NCBI GenBank assembly: GCA_904420055.1
Contig: CAJFTV010000042.1
Span: 1-13,780 of the forward strand
From: Candidatus Alloscillospira gallinarum
GTDB taxonomy: Bacteria; Bacillota; Clostridia; Oscillospirales; Oscillospiraceae
Reading direction: 5' to 3'
DNA length: 13,780 bases
Made by a program: the position numbers and the translations under genes. This document shows positions 1 to 6,049 of the stretch, one piece after another. Positions within the stretch are counted from its first letter, which is position 1; the number at the start of each line of letters is the position of its first letter. The notes below the pieces were generated by a model. It was not told where the DNA came from. It ran no database searches and saw only the letters and a list, made by a program, of their open reading frames with translations.

Positions 1-486
1 AAACCATGCGCAGTGCTGCCCCACACTGGGAAGATACGACATGGTCAGATAGTTTGCACAGGAGTGGGTTGTCATCATGCCCATCTTTCTCAGTATCTTG
101 AACTCCTCCTCGTGCATCGCCTTCTTGTGAAACTCCGGGTCGTCCTGACGCGCGTTGGGATTGCGCTGTGCACATACGTTACAGTGTTCCCAGCCGTGTA
201 TAGGCGGCTCCTCTCCGAAGGGGGACTTGTTTGCAAACGTGGGTATGGCAAACTTGCCTCCGTTGTTTGCAAAATCTGCGAGCTCGTCAAGAGTTATGAC
301 TATATGCTGGCTCAGGGCAAGGCCGGGGGTATGCATGTCTCCCGTGCCGTCCAAATCAACCAGGTTCTCCGCCCCGGATATCTGGCACAGCTCTACAAGG
401 TACTGCATGCACTTCTGCTTTACTACTCCCTCTTCACCCTGGAGCATTCGTTTTTCTTCGTCTGTCAGCTTTGGCATTTGCCACAT
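1..486 (-). CDS. Aconitase X (AcnX/DUF521)-type dehydratase, catalytic subunit, 5' part only
   Basis: The gene runs off the left edge; 162 codons are present, read by reverse-complementing this stretch. It begins MWQMPKLTDEEKRML, and AAGGAGAG lies 7 bases upstream at 493-500, which fixes the ATG at 486. Features that fit the aconitase X family are the N-terminal TDEEKRMLQGEEG (members often start with a similar E-E-rich, LxGxxG segment), an IPT strand near residue 82 (family: VPTTLN), and above all residues 140-162, THSCANYL...LPSVGQHCAWF, matching the family pattern T-C-x-P-Y-L...P-x-x-G-E-H-x-A-W with a conserved cysteine (C143 here). AcnX enzymes are Fe-S dehydratases such as cis-3-hydroxy-L-proline dehydratase and archaeal mevalonate-5-phosphate dehydratase. 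The substrate here cannot be read. Residues 87-120 carry an unusual CNVC-containing stretch. The small (DUF126) subunit is not in the window and could be fused or lie further left. The family call is fairly sure, the reaction is not. Confidence 0.8.
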   Translation of the reverse strand, partial: MWQMPKLTDEEKRMLQGEEGVVKQKCMQYLVELCQISGAENLVDLDGTGDMHTPGLALSQHIVITLDELADFANNGGKFAIPTFANKSPFGEEPPIHGWEHCNVCAQRNPNARQDDPEFHKKAMHEEEFKILRKMGMMTTHSCANYLTMSYLPSVGQHCAWF

Positions 487-703
487 ACTCAGCTCTCCTT
501 ATTTTTCAATTTCATTTCCTCTTTGTATATTTCTCATATTATTTCACATTTTTATATACTTCTTTTCTTCACGCTCCTGTCATAAAATTATTCTTATTTT
601 CAACATATTATGTCGTTTTAAAAACAGCAGTTCTTTAAATGGACACCAAAAAATAAAGTTAATACGTGCCCCACGATTAGAAATTTATATTCTTTATACT
701 AAT

Positions 704-732
704 TTGTCATTGTTTTCATAAAGTTTTAATAT
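704..732 (+). promoter_or_regulatory. Candidate sigma-A promoter for the oxidoreductase-hydrolase pair
   Basis: TTGTCA (704-709, five of six matches to the -35 consensus), a 17-bp spacer, then TAATAT (727-732, four of six). A perfect TATAAT also occurs at 771-776 but has no acceptable -35 at the right distance. Either element would put the leader ORF and stems at 804-871 on the transcript. In such AT-rich DNA, chance matches are common. Confidence 0.35.
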
Positions 733-803
733 CTTCTTGTGCATATTATAAAACATATCTATGCCTTTTGTATAATTCTAATTTACTCTTGCGGATATAG
801 CTT

Positions 804-855
804 GGAGGTTATAGCCCATGCCGAATTCTGTATTGACTTGGCAATCCTCCGGCAT
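804..855 (+). promoter_or_regulatory. Structured 5' leader of the FAD oxidoreductase with competing stems
   Basis: Two pairings can be drawn. Stem A pairs GGAGGTT..GCC (804-810, 814-816) with GGC.AA.CCTCC (840-842, 843-844, 846-850): ten pairs with a three-base bulge and one bulged T. Stem B pairs ATGCCG (818-823) with CGGCAT (850-855). The two share base 850 and cross each other, so they are either alternative folds or, less likely for steric reasons, a pseudoknot. Stem A would hide the GGAGG that serves the small ORF starting at 818. It matches no riboswitch class I know. This is seen by eye only; no folding energy was calculated. Confidence 0.3.
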
Positions 856-871
856 TTACAATAGGACATAA
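818..871 (+). CDS. Possible 17-codon leader peptide upstream of the oxidoreductase
   Basis: The ORF MPNSVLTWQSSGIYNRT ends with TAA at 869-871, 30 bases before the oxidoreductase start. It has a strong Shine-Dalgarno sequence (TTGGAGGTT, GGAGG at 804-808) 9 bases before the ATG, better than that of the downstream gene. Its start region lies inside competing RNA stems. There is no run of one amino acid to suggest classic amino-acid attenuation. It may be a real leader peptide, or the GGAGG may be just one arm of an RNA stem. Confidence 0.3.
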   Translation: MPNSVLTWQSSGIYNRT

Positions 872-901
872 GGAAAATAATATTTTGAAAGGAAGAGATA
901 C

Positions 902-2122
902 ATGACCAAATTTGTCACAGAGCCAGAGCGCAGGCTCGATATATCCCAGTCAGCCGAAGTGCTGATTGTGGGCGGCGGAATAGCCGGTATCTCCGCTGCG
1001 ATAGCCGCTGCCCGCGGCGGCAGAAAAGTTACGCTTATTGAGAGAGAATACTGTCTCGGCGGAATGGCCACACTGGGACTTGTTACCATTTACCTCCCCC
1101 TTGACGACGGGCTGGGCAATCAGGTAATTTTTGGTATTGGCGAGGAGCTTTTGCGTCTTTCCATAAAACACGGGGCTGAGGCAAACTATCCCCGCGTCTG
1201 GATTGAAGGCGGCACCATAGAGGAGAAGAAAAAGCACAGGTACATAACCCAGTTTAACCCCCACATTTTTGCCCTTGAAGCCGAAAAACTCCTCTGCGGT
1301 TTAGGCGTAAATATCCTGTACGGCACGCTGGCCGCTTCCGCAGTTATGGAGGGGGATAAAATCTCCGGCATAGTTATTGAAAACAAATCAGGCCGCAGTG
1401 TAATTGAGTGCAGCTGCGTTATAGACTGCTCCGGCGACTCTGATATAGCCTGGCTCTCCGGGGCCGACACGGCCCTTCACGAGGGTGGAAACGGCCTTGC
1501 AAGCTGGTATTATTACAAGAAGGACGGAGATGTAAGGCTTAAGATGTTCGGACTTGCCGACCTGCCACCGTCTGAAAACCCACAGGAGAAAAAAGATGAC
1601 CCGTATGGCAACGCCACCGTTGCCTCCCTCACGAACACCCGATTTTCCGGAGTAGACGGCCCCGAGCTCTCCCGCGCCGTCATTGAGGCACACGGAAAAA
1701 TGTTTGAGGACATTTTAGAGCACAAGAAAACAGACCCGGAATACGTCCCGGTTACAATATCCACAATCCCGCTCGTGCGTATGTCCAGGCGTCTATGCGG
1801 GGAGTACACACTGGACGAAAGCGAAAACCGGGTATCCTTCAGCGACAGCATAGGCCTTACCGGAGACTGGCGCCGTCCCGGACCGTGCTTTGAAATACCG
1901 TACAGGACCCTCTACACAAACAAGGTCAGAAATCTGCTCTGCGCCGGCAGAACAATTTCTGTCACCGACGCCATGTGGGACATCACCCGTGTAATTCCAG
2001 GCTGCGCCGTCACGGGGGAGGCCGCCGGAACTGCCGCCGCGCTTACGTATGACTTCCCTTCACTTGACGTTGCCTCCCTTCAGGCAAAGCTCCGTGAGGG
2101 CGGAGTAAAAATTCACATCTAA
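902..2122 (+). CDS. FAD-dependent oxidoreductase (FAD_oxidored family)
   Basis: This 406-residue protein has a Rossmann FAD-binding motif at residues 20-47 (VLIVGGGIAGISAAIAAARG..VTLIE; E47 would bind the adenosine ribose). It is followed by CLGGMATLGLV (51-61), the signature of the FAD_oxidored/GidA-like flavoprotein group, where a Cys-rich or GGMAT stretch follows the cofactor motif. The C-terminus has LCAGRTISVTDAMWDITRVIPGC..TGEAAGTAA, the second FAD-contacting segment typical of the family. No signal peptide or transmembrane segment is seen, so it is probably cytoplasmic. The ribosome binding site AAAGGAAG (888-895) supports the ATG at 902. The hydrolase gene follows after 29 bases with no terminator, so the two are probably co-transcribed. 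The substrate is unknown. Closeness to an AcnX dehydratase may hint at small-acid metabolism, but the two genes point in opposite directions. Confidence 0.85.
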   Translation: MTKFVTEPERRLDISQSAEVLIVGGGIAGISAAIAAARGGRKVTLIEREYCLGGMATLGLVTIYLPLDDGLGNQVIFGIGEELLRLSIKHGAEANYPRVWIEGGTIEEKKKHRYITQFNPHIFALEAEKLLCGLGVNILYGTLAASAVMEGDKISGIVIENKSGRSVIECSCVIDCSGDSDIAWLSGADTALHEGGNGLASWYYYKKDGDVRLKMFGLADLPPSENPQEKKDDPYGNATVASLTNTRFSGVDGPELSRAVIEAHGKMFEDILEHKKTDPEYVPVTISTIPLVRMSRRLCGEYTLDESENRVSFSDSIGLTGDWRRPGPCFEIPYRTLYTNKVRNLLCAGRTISVTDAMWDITRVIPGCAVTGEAAGTAAALTYDFPSLDVASLQAKLREGGVKIHI

Positions 2123-2151
2123 ATTCATACCTATGAAATGAGGAAAAATCC

Positions 2152-2856
2152 ATGCCAGAAATGCAGACACGGCCCCTTGAGGCGGCCAAAATTGACGACT
2201 CTTCATACAGAATTGAGGATAACGGCGTACGTTCCCTCCTTTTTATCGGGACTGACCGCGCCCTTTTAGTGGACACCGGCTTTGGGAATGCCGGCAGCCT
2301 TAGAGACGTGGTGGAAGCACTCACCGACAAGCCGGTAATGCTCGTAAACACCCATGCGGACGACGACCACACAGGCAAAAACGAGGAATTCGACTGCGCA
2401 TATATGCACCCCGCGGAAATGCCGTATTATTTCGCAACCGCAAAGCCCGGGGCAAAGGCCGCCCCCCTTTGGGAGGGTGATATTATCGATCTTGGCGGCA
2501 GAAAATTTGAGGTTGTACTCATACCTGGACACACACCGGGAAGCATCGGACTTTTGGACAGGGAAAACAGAATACTTGTGGCAGGGGACAGCATCTCATA
2601 CACTCCCGTATTCATGTTTACTGAAGTCCGCAGCATATACGCACACATGGCCAGCATGGAAAAACTCCTTAAAATGAAGGGCAGCTTTGACGTAATCTAC
2701 TCCGCCCACGGTGATATGGAGGTATCTCCCGCGCAGATTTCAAAACTTCTTGAGGCGGGGAAAAAGCTTGTAGCCGGGGAAATAACGCCCATGGAGCCGC
2801 CATTTCCAATTCCGGCAAAAATGTACGTACACAACGGAGCTGCATTCTTTTATTAA
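2152..2856 (+). CDS. Metallo-beta-lactamase-fold hydrolase with variant metal motif
   Basis: This 234-residue cytoplasmic protein has the full set of MBL-fold landmarks: a leading VDTGFG (40-45), the metal motif HADDDH (68-73), GHTPGS (H127), AGDS (D146) and a final SAHGD (H186). In the usual HxHxDH motif the third position is His; here it is Asp (D70), while H68, D72 and H73 remain. H127, D146 and H186 complete two metal sites in related enzymes. The MBL superfamily includes glyoxalase II, lactonases and thioesterases; nothing here identifies the substrate. GAGGA at 2140-2144, 7 bases before ATG 2152, supports the start. It lies 29 bases after the oxidoreductase and before a palindromic terminator, so it should be the last gene of a two-gene operon. 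Confidence 0.85.
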   Translation: MPEMQTRPLEAAKIDDSSYRIEDNGVRSLLFIGTDRALLVDTGFGNAGSLRDVVEALTDKPVMLVNTHADDDHTGKNEEFDCAYMHPAEMPYYFATAKPGAKAAPLWEGDIIDLGGRKFEVVLIPGHTPGSIGLLDRENRILVAGDSISYTPVFMFTEVRSIYAHMASMEKLLKMKGSFDVIYSAHGDMEVSPAQISKLLEAGKKLVAGEITPMEPPFPIPAKMYVHNGAAFFY

Positions 2857-2893
2857 ATCCGTATGAGGCCGACAGAGCTAAATACCGACAGCA

Positions 2894-2929
2894 AAGCGGC
2901 AGGCAATTTATATAAATTGCCTGCCGCTT
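2894..2929. terminator. Palindromic, probably bidirectional terminator
   Basis: A perfect 17-bp inverted repeat has arms at 2894-2910 and 2913-2929 (AAGCGGCAGGCAATTTA and its complement) around a 2-base centre. It sits between the converging hydrolase gene (ends 2856) and the zinc-ribbon gene (ends 2944). The U-tract is short (CTTAAT on plus, CTTTG on minus), so the terminator call rests mainly on the stem and its position. Confidence 0.7.
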
Positions 2930-2943
2930 AATATATTCAAATA

Positions 2944-4458
2944 TCATTCTTCATGCTCTAAGAGGAAATTCACATTTGCCCTCTCAATGTCCGACAGTAC
3001 GGAGTAATCAAAGTCCTCCGGCGATATTGTTCCGTCGTACCAGCTTTTAGACTCAAAGTACTCCCTTATCTCATCTGTGTCAAACATTCTGCCGTGACGG
3101 GCATAAATCTCATTTCGGGCCAGCTCAAGCTCCTCATTTGAAAGCCCGGCTATATCCTCCTCCGTGAGATATCGGGTATTGCTCTCCGGCAGTATGTAGT
3201 CCCCGGCCGGCGTCGTCTGTGAAGTCTCACTCTCCTCCATGTACTCGGCCATGACGTCGTCATAATCACTGCCAAAGACCTCCCTCAAGGTGTCGTCGGT
3301 TTTCTCAAGGCAATCGGCATAATAGTCCTCTTCAAAATAGCTGTAGAATATTCTCTCGACCTCATCGTATTCCTTTGTAAAGTCGAGGTACTCCTCCTCT
3401 GTTACCGTCACACCGTCGACAGTGTACTCGTCCTCCATGTCAAACGGCGTGCTGTAGCTGTGTATTGCGGTCCAGCTGCCGTCCTCTATGGTGCAGTAAT
3501 CCCCCTCTATTGCAACATGTATCCCCTCTTTCAGGTATACCATTCCGTCTTTTTCCACCAGATTTGTGGTAGGCGACACATCGGTGCCATTATTTGCACA
3601 GCTCTCCGGCGGCAGATAGGCAAAAAGCTCACCGTCCTTTATTCCATATACCGCCTGAGTATATATAAACTCCTCGTCGCTGTATACACAGTACAGCTCG
3701 TCGGTGCCATCATCGTCAAAGTCAATAAGGCGCACAGTTATAAGCCCGCCGGAATAGGAATAATAGGCTCCCTCCGGACTTATAACACGGCCCGGTCCGT
3801 ATTCGTTCAAAAGCTCGCGTATAAGCTCTCCGTAAAGGCCATATATCTCTTCCTCCGTCAGGACATCAGTCTCCGGCGCATCATTGTCAGTCACCGGCGG
3901 CCGGTCAGGAACGCTATCTTTATCGTTCATATCTCCCTGAACTGTATCAGGCGTGTCATTTATGTCTGCTTTCCCTGTAAGCTGCGGCCAAAATATAACA
4001 ACGCACGCAACAGCCGCGGCCACAAGCACTGCACATACAGCTATAAGTACAGCCTGCCACCGCAAAAGTCCCTTTTTCGCCTTATGGGCCCCCTGCGGCG
4101 GCGCATTCTGCCCCACATACTGCTGCTGCACCTGAGACGTCCGAAATTGACCGTCCGACTGTGCCGGCTGAGCACCCTGCGGCTCCTGAAACTTTTGTAC
4201 ATCATACTGTGTCTGCTTCGTCCAAACCGTGGCCGCGCTCTGATTTGGAGGCACCTGCTGTGCCGCCTGCTGATAAGAGTTTTCCGTCGCTGCGCTCGGC
4301 TGCACCGGCGGTGTCTGTGGCCCCGGTATCTCAGTTGTCCGGGCAGGCCCGTCTGCACCTGCACTCTGTGCCGGGGGAACCGGCAGCACCGGAGTCCCGC
4401 AGTTTAAACAAAATTTGTCACCGTCTTTCAGCTTCGTTCCGCAGTTTCTGCAAAACAT
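2944..4458 (-). CDS. Zinc-ribbon, single-pass membrane protein with C-terminal YARHG domain
   Basis: This 504-residue protein starts with a zinc ribbon (C3-x2-C6 and C17-x2-C20). Next comes a Pro/Gln/Ala-rich, low-complexity linker to about residue 125, then a basic patch (HKAKKG) and one hydrophobic segment at about 133-157. The rest, about 340 acidic residues, should lie outside the cell if the N-terminus is cytoplasmic. Residues 243-255 (VRLIDFDDDGTDE) resemble a D-x-D-x-D-G calcium-type loop. Residues 427-500 match the YARHG domain (LARNEIYARHGRMF...SWY), common in extracellular parts of Clostridia envelope proteins, with unknown function. Start: GAGGTGG lies about 9 bases before ATG 4458. 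The gene is 61 bases after the M20 gene with no terminator between, so an operon is likely. The fold parts are clear, the role is not. Confidence 0.8.
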   Translation of the reverse strand: MFCRNCGTKLKDGDKFCLNCGTPVLPVPPAQSAGADGPARTTEIPGPQTPPVQPSAATENSYQQAAQQVPPNQSAATVWTKQTQYDVQKFQEPQGAQPAQSDGQFRTSQVQQQYVGQNAPPQGAHKAKKGLLRWQAVLIAVCAVLVAAAVACVVIFWPQLTGKADINDTPDTVQGDMNDKDSVPDRPPVTDNDAPETDVLTEEEIYGLYGELIRELLNEYGPGRVISPEGAYYSYSGGLITVRLIDFDDDGTDELYCVYSDEEFIYTQAVYGIKDGELFAYLPPESCANNGTDVSPTTNLVEKDGMVYLKEGIHVAIEGDYCTIEDGSWTAIHSYSTPFDMEDEYTVDGVTVTEEEYLDFTKEYDEVERIFYSYFEEDYYADCLEKTDDTLREVFGSDYDDVMAEYMEESETSQTTPAGDYILPESNTRYLTEEDIAGLSNEELELARNEIYARHGRMFDTDEIREYFESKSWYDGTISPEDFDYSVLSDIERANVNFLLEHEE

Positions 4459-4519
4459 AACATATCCACCTCTGCACTTTAAATTTCCTCGCTCTGTCCG
4501 CCTTCCACGACATGGCTAC

Positions 4520-5620
4520 CTATTCCATCTCAAGGAGCTTAAGATATGTACTTAGCCCCTTTTCCAGGATTTTTTCGTCAAAATCAAACTTATCCGAGTG
4601 AAGGGGCATTCCCTCGCCGCAGCCTAAAAACAGCAGCACTCCCGGGGCATGAACCTGATAATATGAGAAGTCCTCTGCCGTCATAGAGGGTCTGTCCAGT
4701 ATTAAAACGTCACCCAGCGTCTCCGCCGTCAGCTCAAAAAGCTCCGGGTCATTCCGTACAGGAAGATAGCCCTCACTGTAGCTTATTTCAAATTCCGTAC
4801 CCGTCTCCCGCTCCAGCTTTGCAGCTACGTCGTTTATTCTGCTCCTTAAAAAGGCGGAATGCTCTTCCGAAAAGCATCTGAGGCTCCCCTCAAGCTCTGC
4901 ATCTGCGCTTATCGCATTTCTCGCCGTACCGCTTGTGAGCTTGCCGAACTTTAACAGCTTAAACTCTATCTTGTCCAAGTCATTTTCAAACATGTCATAG
5001 CATCTGTGCACAAACTCGGCGGCAGCGTAAAGGGCGTCCGCCCCCTCCTCCGACCGGGCAATATGGGCAGATACACCGGAAACACGCACGTTTACCTCAC
5101 TGCTTTTCGCCATCATCTCATTTTTCCGCCCAGCTACAACTCCCTTTGGAACCCCGGGCATTATGTGAAATCCGAAAACCCGGGTGACATTGTGCCGCTC
5201 AAAAATTCCTGTATAGCAAATACGCTTTGCTCCGCCTGTAGTCTCCTCCGACGGCTGGAAAACTAACAGCACATTTCGCGGCAGTGTATCCCGGCGCTTA
5301 TGTACTTCTCCGGCCAGCGCCAGCACCATGGCCATATGCCCGTCATGTCCGCAGGCGTGCATTACACCGGGCCGGCTCGACGCAAAGGAAAGCCCCGTAT
5401 TCTCACGCACCGGCAACGCGTCCATATCGCTGCGGAAAGCTACGGTCTCGCTTTTTCCGCAGTCAAAAAACGCGCAGACTGAGCCGTTGATGGGCTTTTC
5501 AATTGTGCAGCTGTATTTTTTAAGCTCATTTTCAATATACTCCGCCGTGCCCTGAGTCTCATCGTCCAGCTCGGGGTTTGCGTGAAAATACCGCCTGTAT
5601 CTTGTCAATAGGTCATTCAT
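4520..5620 (-). CDS. M20 family amidohydrolase, probable N-acetyl-LL-diaminopimelate deacetylase
   Basis: Proposed reaction: N-acetyl-LL-2,6-diaminopimelate + water to LL-DAP + acetate, in the cytosol. The protein (366 residues from the chosen start) has the M20D metallopeptidase motifs: FHANPEL (12-18), FRSDMDALPV (62-71), the metal-binding HACGHDGH (88-95; C90, H92), QPSEET (122-127; E125/E126), FHIMPG (151-156; H152) and a C-terminal AEDFSYY followed by LHSDKFDFDE. M20D enzymes also include IAA-amino acid and hippurate hydrolases, so the substrate is inferred from context: it is divergent from lysA-dapA-dapB-dapH, and DapH requires such a deacetylase (as with YkuR in Bacillus). An upstream in-frame GTG at 5668 would give 382 residues, but it lies upstream of the -10 box at 5653-5658 and has no Shine-Dalgarno sequence. 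ATG 5620 has GGAG 8 bases upstream. Confidence 0.85.
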   Translation of the reverse strand: MNDLLTRYRRYFHANPELDDETQGTAEYIENELKKYSCTIEKPINGSVCAFFDCGKSETVAFRSDMDALPVRENTGLSFASSRPGVMHACGHDGHMAMVLALAGEVHKRRDTLPRNVLLVFQPSEETTGGAKRICYTGIFERHNVTRVFGFHIMPGVPKGVVAGRKNEMMAKSSEVNVRVSGVSAHIARSEEGADALYAAAEFVHRCYDMFENDLDKIEFKLLKFGKLTSGTARNAISADAELEGSLRCFSEEHSAFLRSRINDVAAKLERETGTEFEISYSEGYLPVRNDPELFELTAETLGDVLILDRPSMTAEDFSYYQVHAPGVLLFLGCGEGMPLHSDKFDFDEKILEKGLSTYLKLLEME

Positions 5621-5652
5621 TGTAATATCTCCAAAAGTATTCCTCAGCTTTG

Positions 5653-5681
5653 AGTATAAAGACTTCACGCGGAAATATCAA
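5653..5681 (-). promoter_or_regulatory. Sigma-A promoter of the M20 deacetylase gene
   Basis: On the minus strand, TTGATA (5676-5681), exactly 17 bp, then TATACT (5653-5658). Both hexamers match five or four of six consensus bases and the spacing is ideal. Transcription would begin near 5645, giving a 25-base leader before ATG 5620. This is the main reason for rejecting the longer GTG start. Confidence 0.7.
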
Positions 5682-5694
5682 CATCAATCTGTTA

Positions 5695-5727
5695 ACTTTT
5701 CCTGTTTTTGAAAAAAGTGGGAAAAGT
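5695..5727. repeat. Inverted repeat ACTTTTCC between divergent promoters, possible operator
   Basis: ACTTTTCC (5695-5702) and its exact complement GGAAAAGT (5720-5727) are 25 bp apart centre to centre. A third, imperfect copy, AAAAAAGT, occurs at 5711-5718. The repeat lies between the -35 boxes of the divergent M20 and lysA promoters, where a shared regulator could bind. No particular regulator is recognised, and A/T-rich repeats arise by chance. Confidence 0.3.
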
Positions 5728-5750
5728 CAGATAAATTTGCATATTTAGTC

Positions 5751-5778
5751 TTGATTTTTCAGAAACATTGTATATAAT
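5751..5778 (+). promoter_or_regulatory. Sigma-A promoter of the lysA-dap operon
   Basis: TTGATT (5751-5756), 16 bp, then TATAAT (5773-5778, perfect -10). The predicted start near 5785 is about 30 bases before the riboswitch aptamer, so the aptamer and terminator would be at the 5' end of the message. Confidence 0.7.
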
Positions 5779-5815
5779 AGGACATAATATCCACGTTGGA
5801 TATTATTAATATACA

Positions 5816-5974
5816 GATAGAGGCGCGGAGGCGATAAACTCTGTGTGAGCCGGCGGGCGTTTGAGCACAGAGGGCGGCAATTCCGCCGAACCGGACTTTT
5901 GGGCACAAAGGTCGCGGTGGCGCTGTGGGAAATACCCTCAGCTCTCTTTGCGGCACAACCGCTTTGGCGCTATC
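5816..5974 (+). promoter_or_regulatory. Lysine riboswitch (L box) aptamer
   Basis: The region carries the conserved framework of the L box: GATAGAGGCGCG at the 5' side, a central CGCCGAA (5884-5890), an internal TGGGCAC/CTGTGGG region and GGCGCTATC closing the 3' side. P1 is GATAG (5816-5820) with CTATC (5970-5974). Visible inner helices include CTCTGTG (5839-5845) with CACAGAG (5866-5872), and GGCGG (5873-5877) with CCGCC (5883-5887), just before GAA. L boxes bind L-lysine and usually cause premature termination in Firmicutes. Downstream genes are lysine biosynthetic and a terminator follows, which agrees. Lysine-contacting bases were not checked against an alignment. Confidence 0.88.
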
Positions 5975-6031
5975 GACTGAATTATGATTATTATTCAAAA
6001 TCAGTAAGATACCGTCTTACTGATTTTTTGT
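5971..6031 (+). terminator. Riboswitch expression platform: intrinsic terminator and antiterminator
   Basis: The terminator stem AAAATCAGTAAGA (5997-6009) pairs perfectly with TCTTACTGATTTT (6015-6027) around TACCG and runs into TTTTTTGTTTT. It ends 19 bases before the lysA start. An antiterminator can be read directly: TATC (5971-5974) with GATA (6008-6011), and ACTGA (5976-5980) with TCAGT (6001-6005), separated by a small internal loop. It uses the 3' strand of P1 and the left arm of the terminator, so it excludes both. With lysine bound, P1 holds and the terminator forms, giving OFF control. Confidence 0.85.
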
Positions 6032-6049
6032 TTTAGGGAGAGAATTTAC

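Larger units (their letters stand above)
487..901. other. AT-rich divergent intergenic region
   Basis: This 415-bp gap separates two divergently transcribed genes and is much richer in A+T than the flanking coding DNA. The plus-strand reading frames that extend into it are the antisense of the dehydratase gene plus chance continuation and have no protein-like features. I found no convincing promoter for the minus-strand gene. On the plus strand there is one plausible sigma-A promoter and, near the oxidoreductase, a structured leader with a possible small ORF, each listed separately. Confidence 0.6.

Noticed and set aside
13..721. Two long plus-strand reading frames at the left edge
   Set aside because: They are antisense to the aconitase X gene, which has a ribosome binding site and family motifs; their translations are low-complexity and run into AT-rich intergenic DNA.
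3460..4407. A 315-codon plus-strand reading frame
   Set aside because: It is antisense to the zinc-ribbon/YARHG gene, is rich in Arg, Cys and Tyr without domain features, and has no ribosome binding site.
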